Source of the DNA: Fennellomyces sp. T-0311
Lineage: Eukaryota; Mucoromycota; Mucoromycetes; Mucorales; Lichtheimiaceae
Assembly (NCBI GenBank): GCA_025266875.1
Contig: JALLLT010000010.1
Span: forward strand, 62,001 to 126,000
Reading direction: 5' to 3'
Length of the DNA: 64,000 bases
Positions 13,608 through 25,175 of the stretch are shown here, piece by piece. Positions within the stretch are counted from its first letter, which is position 1. Each line of letters starts with the position of its first letter. A model generated the notes under the pieces. The model saw only the letters and a program-made list of their open reading frames with translations. It did no database searches and was not told the origin of the DNA. The position numbers were made by a program, and so were the translations under genes.

Positions 13608-14952
13608 GAAGAAAGAAGGTACAAAAGCAAAGTTGTTTCGTTTCTGGAAGTTATATGACAAGAACCTGTCGGTCCTGAAATGGCTACTGTTGGGGAAAAT
13701 TCATTCGCATTGACCCCAGAGCATGATTAAAAGTATAACACGCTAACCATACATAATTTATCCATGACGTAGTTACGCCTTGTAACTATGAAATGAATGG
13801 AAAGATATTTATATCCTGCAGTTTTTAGATAGATGGGTTACTGGGGCTACAACGCGGCAACCTTTTGCTTTACGTTGTGGAAGTGTCATATTTTGGTAGA
13901 ATTTTCACGTGTAAGGTACATGGCAATGCAGATTAATTGGATTGCACCTGAAACTTTCATGATCTGTTTGCTTCCGTGACAAAAGCAATGTACGATGTAA
14001 CCATGGTTTCAGCCATTTTCCTTCATGGCAACAGCTTTTCTATGAGTGGTTAATTTTTTATCAGCTGAAAGTACTGGTTATCAGTAATCAGATTTGACTT
14101 TTAATGATGTTAACTATGTATTAGCCGTTGATGATGATACAAACTGCAATATATGGCTAAATCAGAAATCCGTGTGTTTCCAGGGTTTAATTTCATAATT
14201 TCCCACCATGAGCTGCTGATTTCTTTGGACAAAGTGATTTAACTAAGCGACATGGCGGGGCTGTAAGGAGAACATAATTGTTTTTTACTGTCTGGATTAT
14301 GGATTTGTGCAGACCATGTTGTGTCACATAAACTTTCCTACATATTAAATCTATCCAACACACATCTCTCTTGTTTTATCCGTAGCTTAAACAACAGGCA
14401 CTGTCGAATTGTACATGTTTTTACATACATAGCTTACATCTCTTCAAAGAAGTGTGAAAATGATGCCCTTATCTAACTATCAGTCTAAACCAAAGATTGG
14501 CCATTCATAATTTTTATAGGTAGAAATGGGACAAAGTTTCTTTCATTTCGCAATGTAGCCCAAAAGTGGCTATGAAAACATGCCTGGGGTAAGAAAAAAT
14601 CGGAACTATTTATTGTGGCGCTACGACTTACCAAGCCCATTCATCCTTCTGAATGACGCGCCTGGGATCCTGATTAATCGAAATATTAGTTACCTATGAA
14701 AGCTCAAGGGAAAGATCGTATTACCAATGGGAGCAAACGCGGGAGAGTAGTTATTAGCAAGATAAGACCTGTGTTGCTTCGTTGTTGTTGCTGCGCGTCG
14801 GAAGAGGGGGGGGGAAGACCAGGTCGTCCTTCGTAATCGTCGTAGAAAGAGTCATGAGTGCAATATTGAAACTTCCGATGCTGTCTCAGTTCATTGTGTT
14901 GCATATGAGTTCGCGACTGGGACAAGCAGGGTTGTGGCATATCTTCGACCCA
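13608..14952. other. Intergenic, lipase 5' region and AT-rich spacer
   Basis: Upstream side of the lipase gene followed by AT-rich DNA. A run of G (about 14806-14814) and a CAA/TTG-type microsatellite (about 14775-14795) are the only simple repeats seen. The short minus frame at 14704-14940 has low-complexity composition and is not supported as a gene. Confidence 0.4.
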
Positions 14953-17900
14953 TTAGTTTCTTTGTCTGCGGTACATATGGTTGTGCAAACGCCGGAAACA
15001 ATAAGGACATATGGATGACGACAAATGTTCATCGCCGACTACAGTGCAGTCGCCTTGCAATGAGCACATCGCGTCTTTGGTTTTTTGGAATCTCTGCGTG
15101 CATGTCCTCGTATAGGGCAGTTCCCTATACAATTTTGCCAGTTTCGAGTCATAGGTATCCATGCGAACAAACTCACGTGGAACCCAGCTTCCAAAACAGT
15201 TCAGCACGTGGCTTCCCTTTGTACCAGCAACGATTGCAGCTTGTGTCCGTGATGAGAGTCGACGGTATGCCTTCTTGTCTCGAACATCGTGCGTTTTCCC
15301 CTCTTTTCCAGCGATTTCGAACTTGCCTCCTTTCCAGCATGCTTCTTCCTCTCTCGTTTTTTGCGATGCTTTGTCGATAGCGTGATACAGCTGATTTTTT
15401 TGGCTGTAATCTGTTGTGGGCCTGGCAATGAGGAATGCATTTGAGCTGCTGTTCATCAGGACGGGCAACGTCAATATCCATCGGTACTGATTCTTCACTG
15501 GGTCCAGAGACAGAGGGATCGAGGTCACCATCTTCGGTGCCGTACAAGGTTGCGAACCTGTTGATATGTTCAAACATCGATCCCAATGTTTGGCCTGTCG
15601 TACACGTCGTCACCACTGAAGCGAACCAACAGTACAAAGAATGAAAAGAGACTTATAAAAGTATCCTTGAAGTTTCGGATATACTTTATTGAATGCAACG
15701 CTCTATGCTTTTATATCTTTTTGTGCATTGAATCAGCGATGGCAGTTCAGATAGTGTTTCGTCTTCAGAATTACCTGAATGGATAGAGGATGTATAGGAT
15801 CCTTCCTTTGTTCTGATCATGCGGATCTGGGGATTTCTTTGACGTTCGCCATGCAGTGTAATGACCGCATTGCTATATGAACCAATTACATGTCCTGTTG
15901 AGTTTATCCCATTCGTTCATTCGGTGTAATCCTTAATCTGTATACAAGTTATTATGTAAGTACACTTCGTGACGATGTTAAACTGATATGTGTTATCCGA
16001 TAGGAAATATCTTCTATTATTATCATCTGTGGTTGTTTCACCGCAACCACAATCCCGGGGTCGCTTCGTGTTTCCAAAGCCAAAGCCTTTTGTCTTTGAT
16101 ATGACCTACAGAAGAATATCGAATCAGTGGCAGCTCGTATGATTGTTCAATTACAGTGTTACCTCCGGCTTTGAAGGCCTTGGCAAAGGCTGTCCTTTGT
16201 CCAACTTGTTCAGTTTATAGAGTTGCGGTCGTTTAGAGGCCAACTCTTCACGTATATCTTCCATAGTAACCCAGTTCTGATCCGCTTGTCCTTTTGCCTT
16301 GGCATATGATTGGATGCTGTCTAAACGTTCACTCAAGGTTATGCGATTGTTTCCCTGTTTTGCGGAACAGTCCATTTTTTGTACAAGTGAACCTGCGAAA
16401 GCCTTGTTTGCAGTGGTTTGCTGCTTTGCCAGGCGACCGATATCCTTGGTGAGTTACTGGATGTTTTGGTTCAGCTTTGGAGGCTTTGCCTGGCTAGCAC
16501 AGTCTTGCTTTTCTTTTGTCTCGGGCTTGATGACCACCACTGACTTTGTCCCCAACCAACCAACGGTCCAGCGGTTCGTGTACGCTAGTACAGTTGAACC
16601 CCGCTTTTGTACAGGCGGTTTCTTCAAAAATCTTGTGCAAAAAGCGGGGGTGTGCAAATAACGGGGTTCCACTGTACGTTATCCGGTCGGCGGCGCCCAC
16701 GATGCCAGAGTAAATTGCTAACCATCTTCGTATTGAAGGTACTCGTTAGAATGGTATCCCGAAAGTAGTTTGCAGTTCTAGCACTTGTAATCATCACACT
16801 TTGACCGCCGTACAAAGTGTACGTGTCTCCAAGAGTTTCGTACAGGGACGTTGCATCCAAAATCAAGGTGATCTTGGGCTTGGAACCTGGAACGAGCTTC
16901 CAAGGTTGCTTGGACAATTTGATGGCTTCCATGACTTTTTTTGGTAAGCGTCGCCAGTGGCGCCAAATTGAACACTGAGAGTTTTGGTGCCTTTCCTTTC
17001 TCTGGTTTGTGTGGTACAGCCGGCCGAAAGGCGTTGACGATGTTGGCTGCCACTTGTCCTTCCTCCCTCGAGATCGTGGGGCCCGAATACACTTGCTTTA
17101 GGATGTAAGACGCAGTGACCTGGTGCTCTATATTTGGAGTGTGCACGAGCATAGTAACTATTGCCAGTAGTGCGCAGATGGTTGCCACCTTGGTCTCGGT
17201 TTCATCCCCGTTGATCTGGGTTCCTTCACAAATATCTTCCACCGCCAGCTTTTCATCATCGAAGTCGTCCACCAAAGTCTTGACGGATTCTTCGTTTCGT
17301 GCCTCCTCTAACGCTTCATCTTGATCTACATTCATATTCGCGTCGTCATCGTCTGAATCTTCCTCAAGATGCTGTCCAATGCAGTGGTTCGGGATGAGGT
17401 CTGGTGTCAAAGCTGCGGCAGACTTCATGTACTTGATTAGCTTCAAAGCTCCTGCACGTCTCTGAGCTTTCGGGGAGTTCAACCTCAAAGCCAGGTCGGT
17501 GCACATTTCCCTGTAGCACTGGTACCAGTTGCGGTCTGAAAGGATAGAATCGTATGATATAACTTGGTCTGGATCGAACTCGTCAAGATCCTTGGCATTA
17601 CCGTCTCTTGGCTGACAACGTTGGATGTACAGTGGTTCGGGGTTCAATACGTCCTGGTCTTGCAACCTGAAATATGGTGTCTTTGGCTCAACCCAGAGAT
17701 AGCTGGCAGCGTGATTCCCGCGGATAACCATCGTCTTTGTCTTTGATTCGATCCTGTACATTCAAAAAATATTTCGCTAATACGCCGTAATTTTTTCTTT
17801 GTAGGCTTGATAATCATCCTTGAGAATCTGTGCTTCATCCGGGATGGGGTCATCATTGACTTCTACACCAATATCATGATTTTGATCTTCCTCTTGCTCA

Positions 17901-17960
17901 TCTATCAAGTCATTCAAAGTGATAGAGTCATCATCGATAGAAACCTATATGAATGGTAAA
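14953..17960 (-). pseudogene. Relic of a large unclassified, probably mobile, coding unit
   Basis: On the minus strand a long protein-like sequence runs from about 17960 to 14953 but is broken many times. Its parts are: an acidic start (about 17940-17800) ending in stops near 17785; a 327-codon frame (17761-16778) with the motifs LNSPKAQRRAGALKLIKYMK and TPDLIPNHCIGQHLEED and a D-rich stretch; a change of frame at an A7 run near 16938; continuation as KITLILDATSLYETLGDTY; an 84-bp MITE insertion at 16591-16674; a stop near 16452; a further piece ending near 16150; and a C-terminal part (about 15637-14953) again in two frames, with the Cys/His pattern SICPYCFRRLHNH at its end. I do not recognise the family. 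The Cys-rich end, decay and nested MITE suggest an old transposon-type gene, but no transposase catalytic motif was identified. It could be two adjacent relics (17960-16100 and 15640-14953). Confidence 0.45.
16591..16674. mobile_element. 84-bp MITE, pogo/Tigger-like, copy A
   Basis: Flanked by TA on both sides (16589-16590 and 16675-16676). The left end begins CAGTTGAACCCCGCTTTT and the right end, reverse-complemented, begins CAGTGGAACCCCGTTATT, so the ends are imperfect terminal inverted repeats starting CAGT. TA duplication with CAGT ends is typical of the pogo/Tigger branch of Tc1/mariner elements. There is no coding capacity. Removing the element plus one TA joins the surrounding minus-strand frame without a stop, which supports these exact boundaries. 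Confidence 0.8.
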
Positions 17961-18929
17961 TATATAACTATATATGAGTAGCAACTCTTTCTGGATAAAA
18001 CCTGAGGAGAAGTAGCGCTTTGCTAATCATTTATAACGGACGAAGGTTCAGTCTCTAGGCCTCCATCATTATCCTCAGTAGTTCCGATGAATCTTCAGGA
18101 GCAGGCCGAGAAAAGAACTGCTCCACTGTCATCTGTGAAACAGCACGAGGAAGTGCAATTTTTTCTTTTTGTTCATGCTTCCCAGATGTCTCCCACGACC
18201 ACGGCGTTTTTGGCTTGAATACTGATCGACTGACCCATACGTGTATTGATCAAATATGGAGGAGGTGGATAGATCGGAAAAATGTGCAAGGTAAAGAACC
18301 CGTGTTGAAAATGTTCTCACCAACAGAAACAGTCAAAACGCCAAACGACTTTCCCATGCACAGTGTGCTACACAAGGACAACACGACATTTCCGAACGAC
18401 AGTGGTAGCAGCAACCGCTTTACTTTCAATATCATTGGATGAGTGTCTAGTTGAAAATGCATATTTATTTATTTGCTGGAAGATGATTGACCTGCTCCTT
18501 TAGGCATAAGATCACTTCCTTGCGGTACGAAGTATAGTACGGGATGAATGTCTACCCTAGTAGCTTTAACCCCGCCCCAAAAGTTGAAAAGCTGATAGAA
18601 TTTACACATACGTGCATATTTTTACTAAAAAGCAAATCCATACATCGTCTCGAAAATTCGTATATCCGTTCCAAAGCTTGTGTATATAGTTGAAAAGTAT
18701 CGATTTCGTTATGGAAGACTTGTTGATCTGCTCCTGTAGCTCGTGTATATATACATTCCGAAATTCCGTATGCCTGGTTGAAAGATGAGCACAAGCTGCA
18801 CAGTTTGATGTACCCATAATTTATAACAAGCTCCTGAAAAATAATTGGAGATATGTACTTCAATAGTTGGCGCTCCTTGTAAGAATTAACAGGGTTTTTG
18901 CGTGTAAATGGAACTACTTAATAATCCTG

Positions 18930-19545
18930 TACGTAGTACTTAGAAAATAACACACCATTGTAGAAGTAATGACTATCACACACCTACATAACTGTTAATG
19001 TTATGATAATAAATAGACTGGTATCCATGGTTACTAGGTAATAACTATGTACTGCGGAATTTTTCAGTTGAAATACGTACTAAGATTCCATATACTTTTT
19101 CAGGGAAGACTTTCTATTTTCTATGTCTTTTACTTTTTAATTTTCATTTTCTTATATCAAATTTGCCATTTCCAGGTCTTACTTTTCGTTATATTCTTTG
19201 CAAAAGGCCTACTTTTAAAAGTACCTCGGTCCCAGATTACGCTAGCAACGCAAGCTAAATTACCCCATACTGCTGCTTCTAACTGGGAATAGTCACTACT
19301 AATAACAACAAACTAAGCCCTCATCTGGGTCAAATTTTCTGTACATTGGCAAAAAGACGACAATCACATCTATTTATGTAAGCCTTCCCTCCGCCACTAG
19401 TTTGACTAGCTAAGAACACCGCTGAACCCACAGTAAAATTATCTGCAAAAAAGTACCAATACATCGAGGAGATGCGATCGTTGTATCACTTTCTATTCAA
19501 CGAAAAAGGTTTTCAAGGTAATTTACCTCATCGCGCCAAGCCAAA
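18930..19545 (+). repeat. Undescribed dispersed repeat R1, copy a
   Basis: Shares a long diverged similarity with 31980-32465: both contain ATTCCATATRCTTTYTTC, then a T-rich tract, then AATTACGYTAG..CAARCTAAA-like, CATCNYCTGGGYCAAWTTTYC and GCTTGACTAAT/TTTGACTAGCT segments in the same order. It also matches the following copy b (19570-20070), for example GTACCAATACAT against GTACCAATGTAC and TCGCGCCAAGCC against CCGCGCCAGCTC. No open frame and no clear terminal repeats. Possibly a solo LTR or a non-autonomous element; class unknown. Confidence 0.55.
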
Positions 19546-19569
19546 AAAAAAAAAAGGTAATTTACCAAG

Positions 19570-20070
19570 GCACTGGTTTTTGATAGCTCGACTTTTCTCG
19601 ATTTCATATCTTTTTCATTTCATGTGTTCTTCTTGTTCTAAAATTTCATTTCGTATATATATTTTTCACCTCTAAATTCTCTATTTCAAATGTTTTTGGC
19701 CTATTTTCATAGCAGGAGCTTGCACGTTTTCAGCCGTAACTCGTTCCTAAATAACGCTAGTGACACAAGCTCAACGATTCCATAAAGCACGCAGTAGGAC
19801 GTGTTTACTACAAAAGTTAAAGCAGGTTCATACATCATAAAGGTGAAAGGTGTCTTGTAAATCACACTTAAAGGCCAAAAGTTGCATTTCTCCACAGTAA
19901 ACTTTTTTATTATGTCGCTTATACTTTAAGCAGTTACTACCACAACATGCACCTTAAATTTCCCTACAAAATGTACCAATGTACCTAGAAATTCAATCGC
20001 TAGTCGAGCAAGTAAGTGTGTTTAAAGACACCTACCGAATCCCGCGCCAGCTCAAAGCGAAGAACATAAA
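19570..20070 (+). repeat. Repeat R1, copy b (tandem to copy a)
   Basis: Diverged second copy beginning with the T-rich tract and running through AATAACGCTAGTGACACAAGC (equivalent to ATTACGCTAGCAACGCAAGC in copy a) to CGCGCCAGCTCAAAGCG. Similarity to copy a is patchy, so the limits are approximate. Confidence 0.4.
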
Positions 20071-20099
20071 AAATCATTATTATTACCTCGGATCAGCTC

Positions 20100-23000
20100 T
20101 ACATGACTTTTGGAGACCAGATTTCTTGAAATTAAGGTCACAAAACATTGATGTACTATATGAAGTTTTAACACGATCCGGGATAAGTTGCTACTTAATA
20201 ACAACATCAGCGTTTTAAAAGACCGCCCGAGTCGATCGGGTTATGATGATAATAATGACCATGATCATAAATTTGTGGGAGTACGCATCAGGCATTTTCA
20301 ACCGAGAAGTAGTTGATAAAGAACTATAACCTCACCAGTAAAACCTCTAAGCGTTTAAGCATAATGAAAACTAAACCCTTTAATGCCTCATTGATCACAT
20401 AAAGATTGTAGCACACGCTTTTATCGATTCCAAGGCTTCATTTGATGCCTATATCAGCTGTCTGAACCTAGGTTATTGGTCTCTACTTGACCATATTGTA
20501 ATTGCTATCACTACCCAATCTCGATAGAGTGAGTACGGAAATTCTGCATACACAGTACTGTATGTTAGAACAACCATCAACAACCGCACTCGTAGATAAT
20601 AAAAAAATACGCACTTGATTCGGTACGCGAGTATCTTGTTTGATTGGAAGGCGTACATCGCATCATTTGGATATACTTGTAGTCATTCGTGCTGTAATCG
20701 TTAATGCTTTAACAAGTGGCACAAAATATGAAAGCTTTCGTCACATACATTTTGGAAATACCGTACTGCGGTGATAATGTGATTATGGTATTGGTCAATT
20801 TTGCGAATTCCACGATATAGGTGTTGAGAATCACTACAATGTTTCTTTTGTATACTTGAGTGGCTGTATTCAACCCTATTGCTAAGTGGGTGATTACGCT
20901 AGTATCTCAAGACGATGTCAGATAATAATTATCTCTTTAGAATTCCGTCAATATCGTCAACATGCCACCAAATGCTGGAAACAAGGCAAGTCAGATGGAC
21001 AATTGTAAATATTCGCTCTTTGTTTGTCGTCGTAATTGGATAAATCGAGTGTTCATTACTGTTTAATAGTATTAGATGTACACGCGCCTTGGACGATAAA
21101 AAGCAAGTTTTAATTATCAGAATCCCTTCATCAGCGATTGCTTGCTCGAAATTTGCCGCGCTGAGGCGACTTCTTCTCGATCATGAACTCTCGAAATGGC
21201 TGCAAGTACTTCGTTTGCCGACCTTACTCTGCCTATAAAGTCAAACAAAAGGGCTTTCATGCATAGTGCAAGTCGCTATTCAGCAAATGACACGCTGTTA
21301 CAGTGGAATCCCGTTTTTTTCACACCCTCAGTTTTTGCACACAATTCTCGTCAAAACTGCTCAGGATTCCAGCCAAACCAATCCCGTTATTTGCATACAC
21401 CCCGCTTTTTGCATAAAAACCACCAGTGCAAAAAGCAGGGTTCAACTGTACTCGTTAGCCTTTACGATGCATATAACTGATTGTTGTCCGTTAGGTTAAA
21501 AGAATGAGAAGAAAATAGTAAAAAAGAACTAAAGATCACTTACTGTCTCAGGTAGTACGTACTTACAACTACCGGTGGATATGAAAAAACTCGATCTGAT
21601 AGGATCCGTCTCGGCAGGCTTTCAACGTGTACGTATTACAAACTTTACTCCAAATATTGTATCTTTCTTGTATGTAATACTGACTATATCTTCCTAATAT
21701 CGTGTATCGTGCGCCGTTGGCGTCCCCTGGAAATGGGAGCTGCAGCACTCATACGTAATAAGCATTGCATGAAACATAGCTTTGGCGCAAAAATACTCTT
21801 GACGACATAAACACACCTAATTCAGCGTAATCAACGCACATAATGAATGTACATACAGCAGTACGGCATGCGTTGGCATAGTCGAGAAACGCGTCAGGGC
21901 AAGAGTCACGTCAATCCAAGAATACTGATTACAATTTATCTGCAAGTATATGCATGTAGTCTGAGGAGTAGATTATCTGCTTACCTCCTTATATTATTGA
22001 GATACTCATGTAAAAGGAGCATAAAGTTGGGGGAATATATAAAAGTAGTACAAGAGTAGGATACGTAATCATCTGTCGTGATTGCTTAACTATATTACGC
22101 ATACTATGTGGGTCCAAGTCTCTCCTACAGTTTTTGCGACTGCTGCATATTCTGAGAATGCTGCTGTTAATGTTGCATTATCTAATGCCTTCTACTAACA
22201 TTTCTCAATGATATATGGATGGCCAATATACTTTCAGATCTTTAATAAGTTTGGCTATTCTAGGTACGACTACAAGGGCCTCAGAAATTGGTATACGGGA
22301 CCGATGTCTTGGAACTAACCAGTCCTACCAGCCCAAAGATCATCACTGCCTTGGTGTAGAATGTATGGTTGGAACGTGCAAAGTAATGGTCTAGGTTTTC
22401 AATAATAAACTATTTATCATGGCTAATTTACTAGCTTATCTGTACTTATCTGCTATAATCAACCCAGTGTCGTATTGGAGGGTAATACATACTCCTCGTA
22501 ACAATAAATCTCCCGCTTTGATCACTCCAAGTTGTACAGGGGCATGTTTTGACAGGTCTCGCAACAAGCTTCCCACTCGGGTAATTATTTTATCGATAAA
22601 GCACATGTATAAATATTGACCAGTTTCTTTTGCAATGCTCTTTCTGTCGTGTTGACTTCATTACTTCCCCGGTTGTATAGGCGGGTATGCCGTATTAAAA
22701 AGATCGCCAGTTACACGGCTCTGATTGTAGTATTACGGGTCCGTTCCGGTGTAATTTGATGGCATGACAGTTTCACAGGCTCTTCCCGCCAAATGCATCA
22801 AGCCAATACGCATCGAAAGCAGTAGAAAATAATTGCTTCTTTTATTATAGTAAAAGCTCGCACATTCGGGTTATGAGCTATGCAAGGCAAAGCTTCTATA
22901 TGTACTTTTTATTATAGTACACAAAATATTTACTGGAAAGAAAGTGAATAGGATATTTTATACTTAATGGTGAATGTGAATGACCTGGAGAAGAAAGGTA

Positions 23001-23180
23001 ACTATGGCACGCAACCATCTATTTGGTTTCGTTTTCGGCAATATATAAACTTCTCCATGTTACTTACTTGGGAAGTACCCTATTGTCTAGGGTGTTCTTT
23101 CCGTGTACGTTTCGCAAGGATGATATAATGCGTGTCGTTTTGTTCATAGCAGTGGCCGCAGGAACATGGGTCACAGCCAT
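20100..23180. other. Gene-poor AT-rich region with one MITE
   Basis: About 3 kb with no supported gene. The only recognised structure is the 148-bp MITE at 21301-21448. Open frames are short (under 95 codons), AT-driven and without motifs. Possibly old, decayed repeats. Confidence 0.4.
21301..21448. mobile_element. 148-bp MITE, same family as 16591-16674, copy B
   Basis: Flanked by TA (21299-21300, 21449-21450). The left end starts CAGTGGAATCCCGTTTTT; the right end, reverse-complemented, starts CAGTTGAACCCTGCTTTTTG. Each end matches the opposite end of copy A, so the two are in opposite orientation. It also holds an internal second set of the end sequence (CCCGTTATTTGCATACACC and CCCGCTTTTTGCA near 21382-21413), as if one element was duplicated or nested inside another. 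Non-coding. Confidence 0.8.
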
Positions 23181-23443
23181 CAGAACGAGCCCATGGTTTG
23201 GTTCAAGGAAAAGATGAATAGAAGGGTGTATAAATGTAGTCGGAAAGGCATTCCATCAGATCGCTTTGTTTCGACTTTATCCGCACTGACTACTTTTTCC
23301 CTTCCGAGTTGGGCTACTTGTCTTTCTAGCTCGATACATCGACTTTCCAGAGTTGAAACCACGCCAACTAGATTCCGAGCCATCTTGAGTGATTCAAGGT
23401 ATCCGTTGAGCCTAGTAGGACAGTCCAAGTTGTTGGTGTTCAT
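23180..23443 (-). CDS. Possible small coiled-coil protein (weak)
   Basis: An 87-codon frame with a heptad-like stretch (STLESRCIELERQVAQLG) in its middle that would fit a short coiled coil, followed by a hydrophobic tail. No homologue recognised, no splice context, and it stands alone in a gene-poor region. It may be a fragment of an older gene or chance. Treat as a low-confidence candidate. Confidence 0.15.
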   Translation of the reverse strand: MNTNNLDCPTRLNGYLESLKMARNLVGVVSTLESRCIELERQVAQLGREKVVSADKVETKRSDGMPFRLHLYTLLFIFSLNQTMGSF

Positions 23444-24027
23444 GTTGAGGGATACTGTTGAAAACGAAACATAAACTACATACGTATTTTTCCTTGCAAA
23501 ATCGCGCTCCTAAATGTCCAAGACGATCCGCATGTGATACTCTTTGCATCAGCGGGCATCTCTTGCGTAAGGAGCAGGACGCTCGCTTTTGTGTCGACAA
23601 AGTCACTTTTCCGGGAACATTCCATATTTGATAGCTACGCAGCGACTGTGCGTAAATCTCGAAAACACTGTATGTATCAAGGGAAAAGCACGGGAGGAAT
23701 AGTCGCAAATTAACTGCGTATGCTCCGGCCATCGTTTTGTAACGATTACTATTGGTACGCACGGTGTACGAGTACAACATGAAAGAGTAACCATAGGAAA
23801 CAATCGGTGCATGCGCATTTGCCACAAGGCTGCGATTTTTCCCCTACCAAACTTGACACATGTATCAATGGCCATCCAATAGCAATCGACACAGAGCCTG
23901 CGAAGCCAAATGTGTAGCGTGGCAATGCAAGGAAACCCAATAAAAAAGATATATGTATATATATATATATATGCAAGAGAAATGTGGTTTTTGAAGGGGA
24001 ATTGTTTTAAGCAGTAAAAGGGATCTC
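23444..24027. other. Spacer downstream of RPA2 with TA microsatellite
   Basis: Includes an AT dinucleotide run at about 23949-23972 and the 3' side of RPA2. Overlapping minus-strand frames (23412-23976) have no recognisable domain and are not supported. Confidence 0.4.
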
Positions 24028-25050
24028 TTAGGCTTCGGTAGATTTATAGTGATCCTCGTTGATGGTTGAGTAACAGTGGCCTTCGTTTGTCAAGTACTCG
24101 ACCGCCTCTCGGATTGCACTGTCACTGGCCTGGCCCTTCAGATGGAACGTGATCTGGTCGATGCTTGCACCTTCATCCAAGTGCTGGAAGCTTCTGATGA
24201 CTTCCATGATCTTGTCGTGCAGCTTATTGCCGAGGTTCGATTCCGAAGCTCCAGCCCCGTTCGATCCGTGGTCAATAGCCATCCCATCGGACTGTGATTT
24301 CACCTGCGTGAGCCATCCATGTCAACCGTTAGACATCCACTTACAGATTTGCTTGTGAAGGTGACGTGGGCCAAGGTAGCTTCGATAAAGTGGTAGTTGA
24401 TTTCGTTGAATTCGGTGATGGGTCGGATTCTGAAGGCAATCACGCTCGTCTTGTTTCCAAAGCTGTTGAGTCGCCCAAACACGCGAACATACGTATCCTC
24501 GCTGCAAGAAGTGTGAGTGAGTTACAAATGTACGTGACGAGTGATGTATACGAACGTCAAGACGCGTCTCTTTTCTGCATCCTCGGCTGTTTCGCTTTGG
24601 TCGAGCCAGAGCCGTACTTCGATAATGCCTGTGCCGTCTTCGATGGAGTACGAGATATTGGTCGATAACTCGGTAATGTTTCGGATTACTCCAACAAACG
24701 TCAACTTTGACAGCGTTAATACAGCTCCTGCCATTGTGCCACTATTGCATGTACCTGAGTAACATCGACATTGTCGATCCTGAATCCACCTTCAGGAGTA
24801 TGGGTGCAGTTGGTAATCTGCTTCACTGTTACGGGTCGCATTGTCTGTTCACCCATGGGTTTCTATGCAATGGTGTGAGATCGGCTTTTGCGTTGCTGCG
24901 CATGATCGAGTGTCTGTTGCTTACTCTGGGTGCAGCACTGCTACCTGAGTTGAAGGATGAGTCATTGTTGTTGTTAAAGAATCCTGAGACGGGCGGGTGA
25001 GATTGTGAGGTTGACTCTTATGGCTTGCTTGGCTTACCACCGCCGTCCAT
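24028..25050 (-). CDS. RFA2: Replication protein A 32-kDa subunit (RPA2/RFA2)
   Basis: Second subunit of the RPA heterotrimer that coats single-stranded DNA in replication, recombination and repair. ATG at 25050 begins MDGGG, spliced to FFNNNNDSSFNSGSSAAPR, the usual Gly/Ser/Asn-rich N-terminus that is a phosphorylation target in this family. Next comes TMRPVTVKQITNC, the conserved entry to the OB fold (about 24850-24800), then DNVDVTQ and, after an intron, LTFVGVIRNITELSTNISYS and DGTGIIEVRLW (about 24715-24590). The C-terminus carries a winged-helix domain (IMEVIRSFQHLDEGASIDQI, about 24210-24150) used for protein contacts. Five or so introns; the junctions at 25036, about 24932-24855 and about 24757-24712 keep phase. 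Lies 126 bp downstream of another minus-strand gene. Confidence 0.9.
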
Positions 25051-25175
25051 TATGCTACGCTACGATCAAGGGCAAGGCGTTACTGCTGTGGAAAATTCAA
25101 AAAAAGAAAAAAGACGCGAACACGGAAACAGCGCGTTACTTAAAAAAATGCGGAGCGACAGCTTTTGACGAGACT

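Larger units (their letters stand above)
17961..20100. other. AT-rich spacer containing repeat family R1 copies
   Basis: No gene supported. The right half consists of two diverged tandem copies of a ~500-bp repeat, listed separately. Short frames here (plus 18215-18442, minus 18552-18863, plus 19472-19675) follow the repeat or AT-rich sequence and have no protein-like motifs. Confidence 0.4.
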
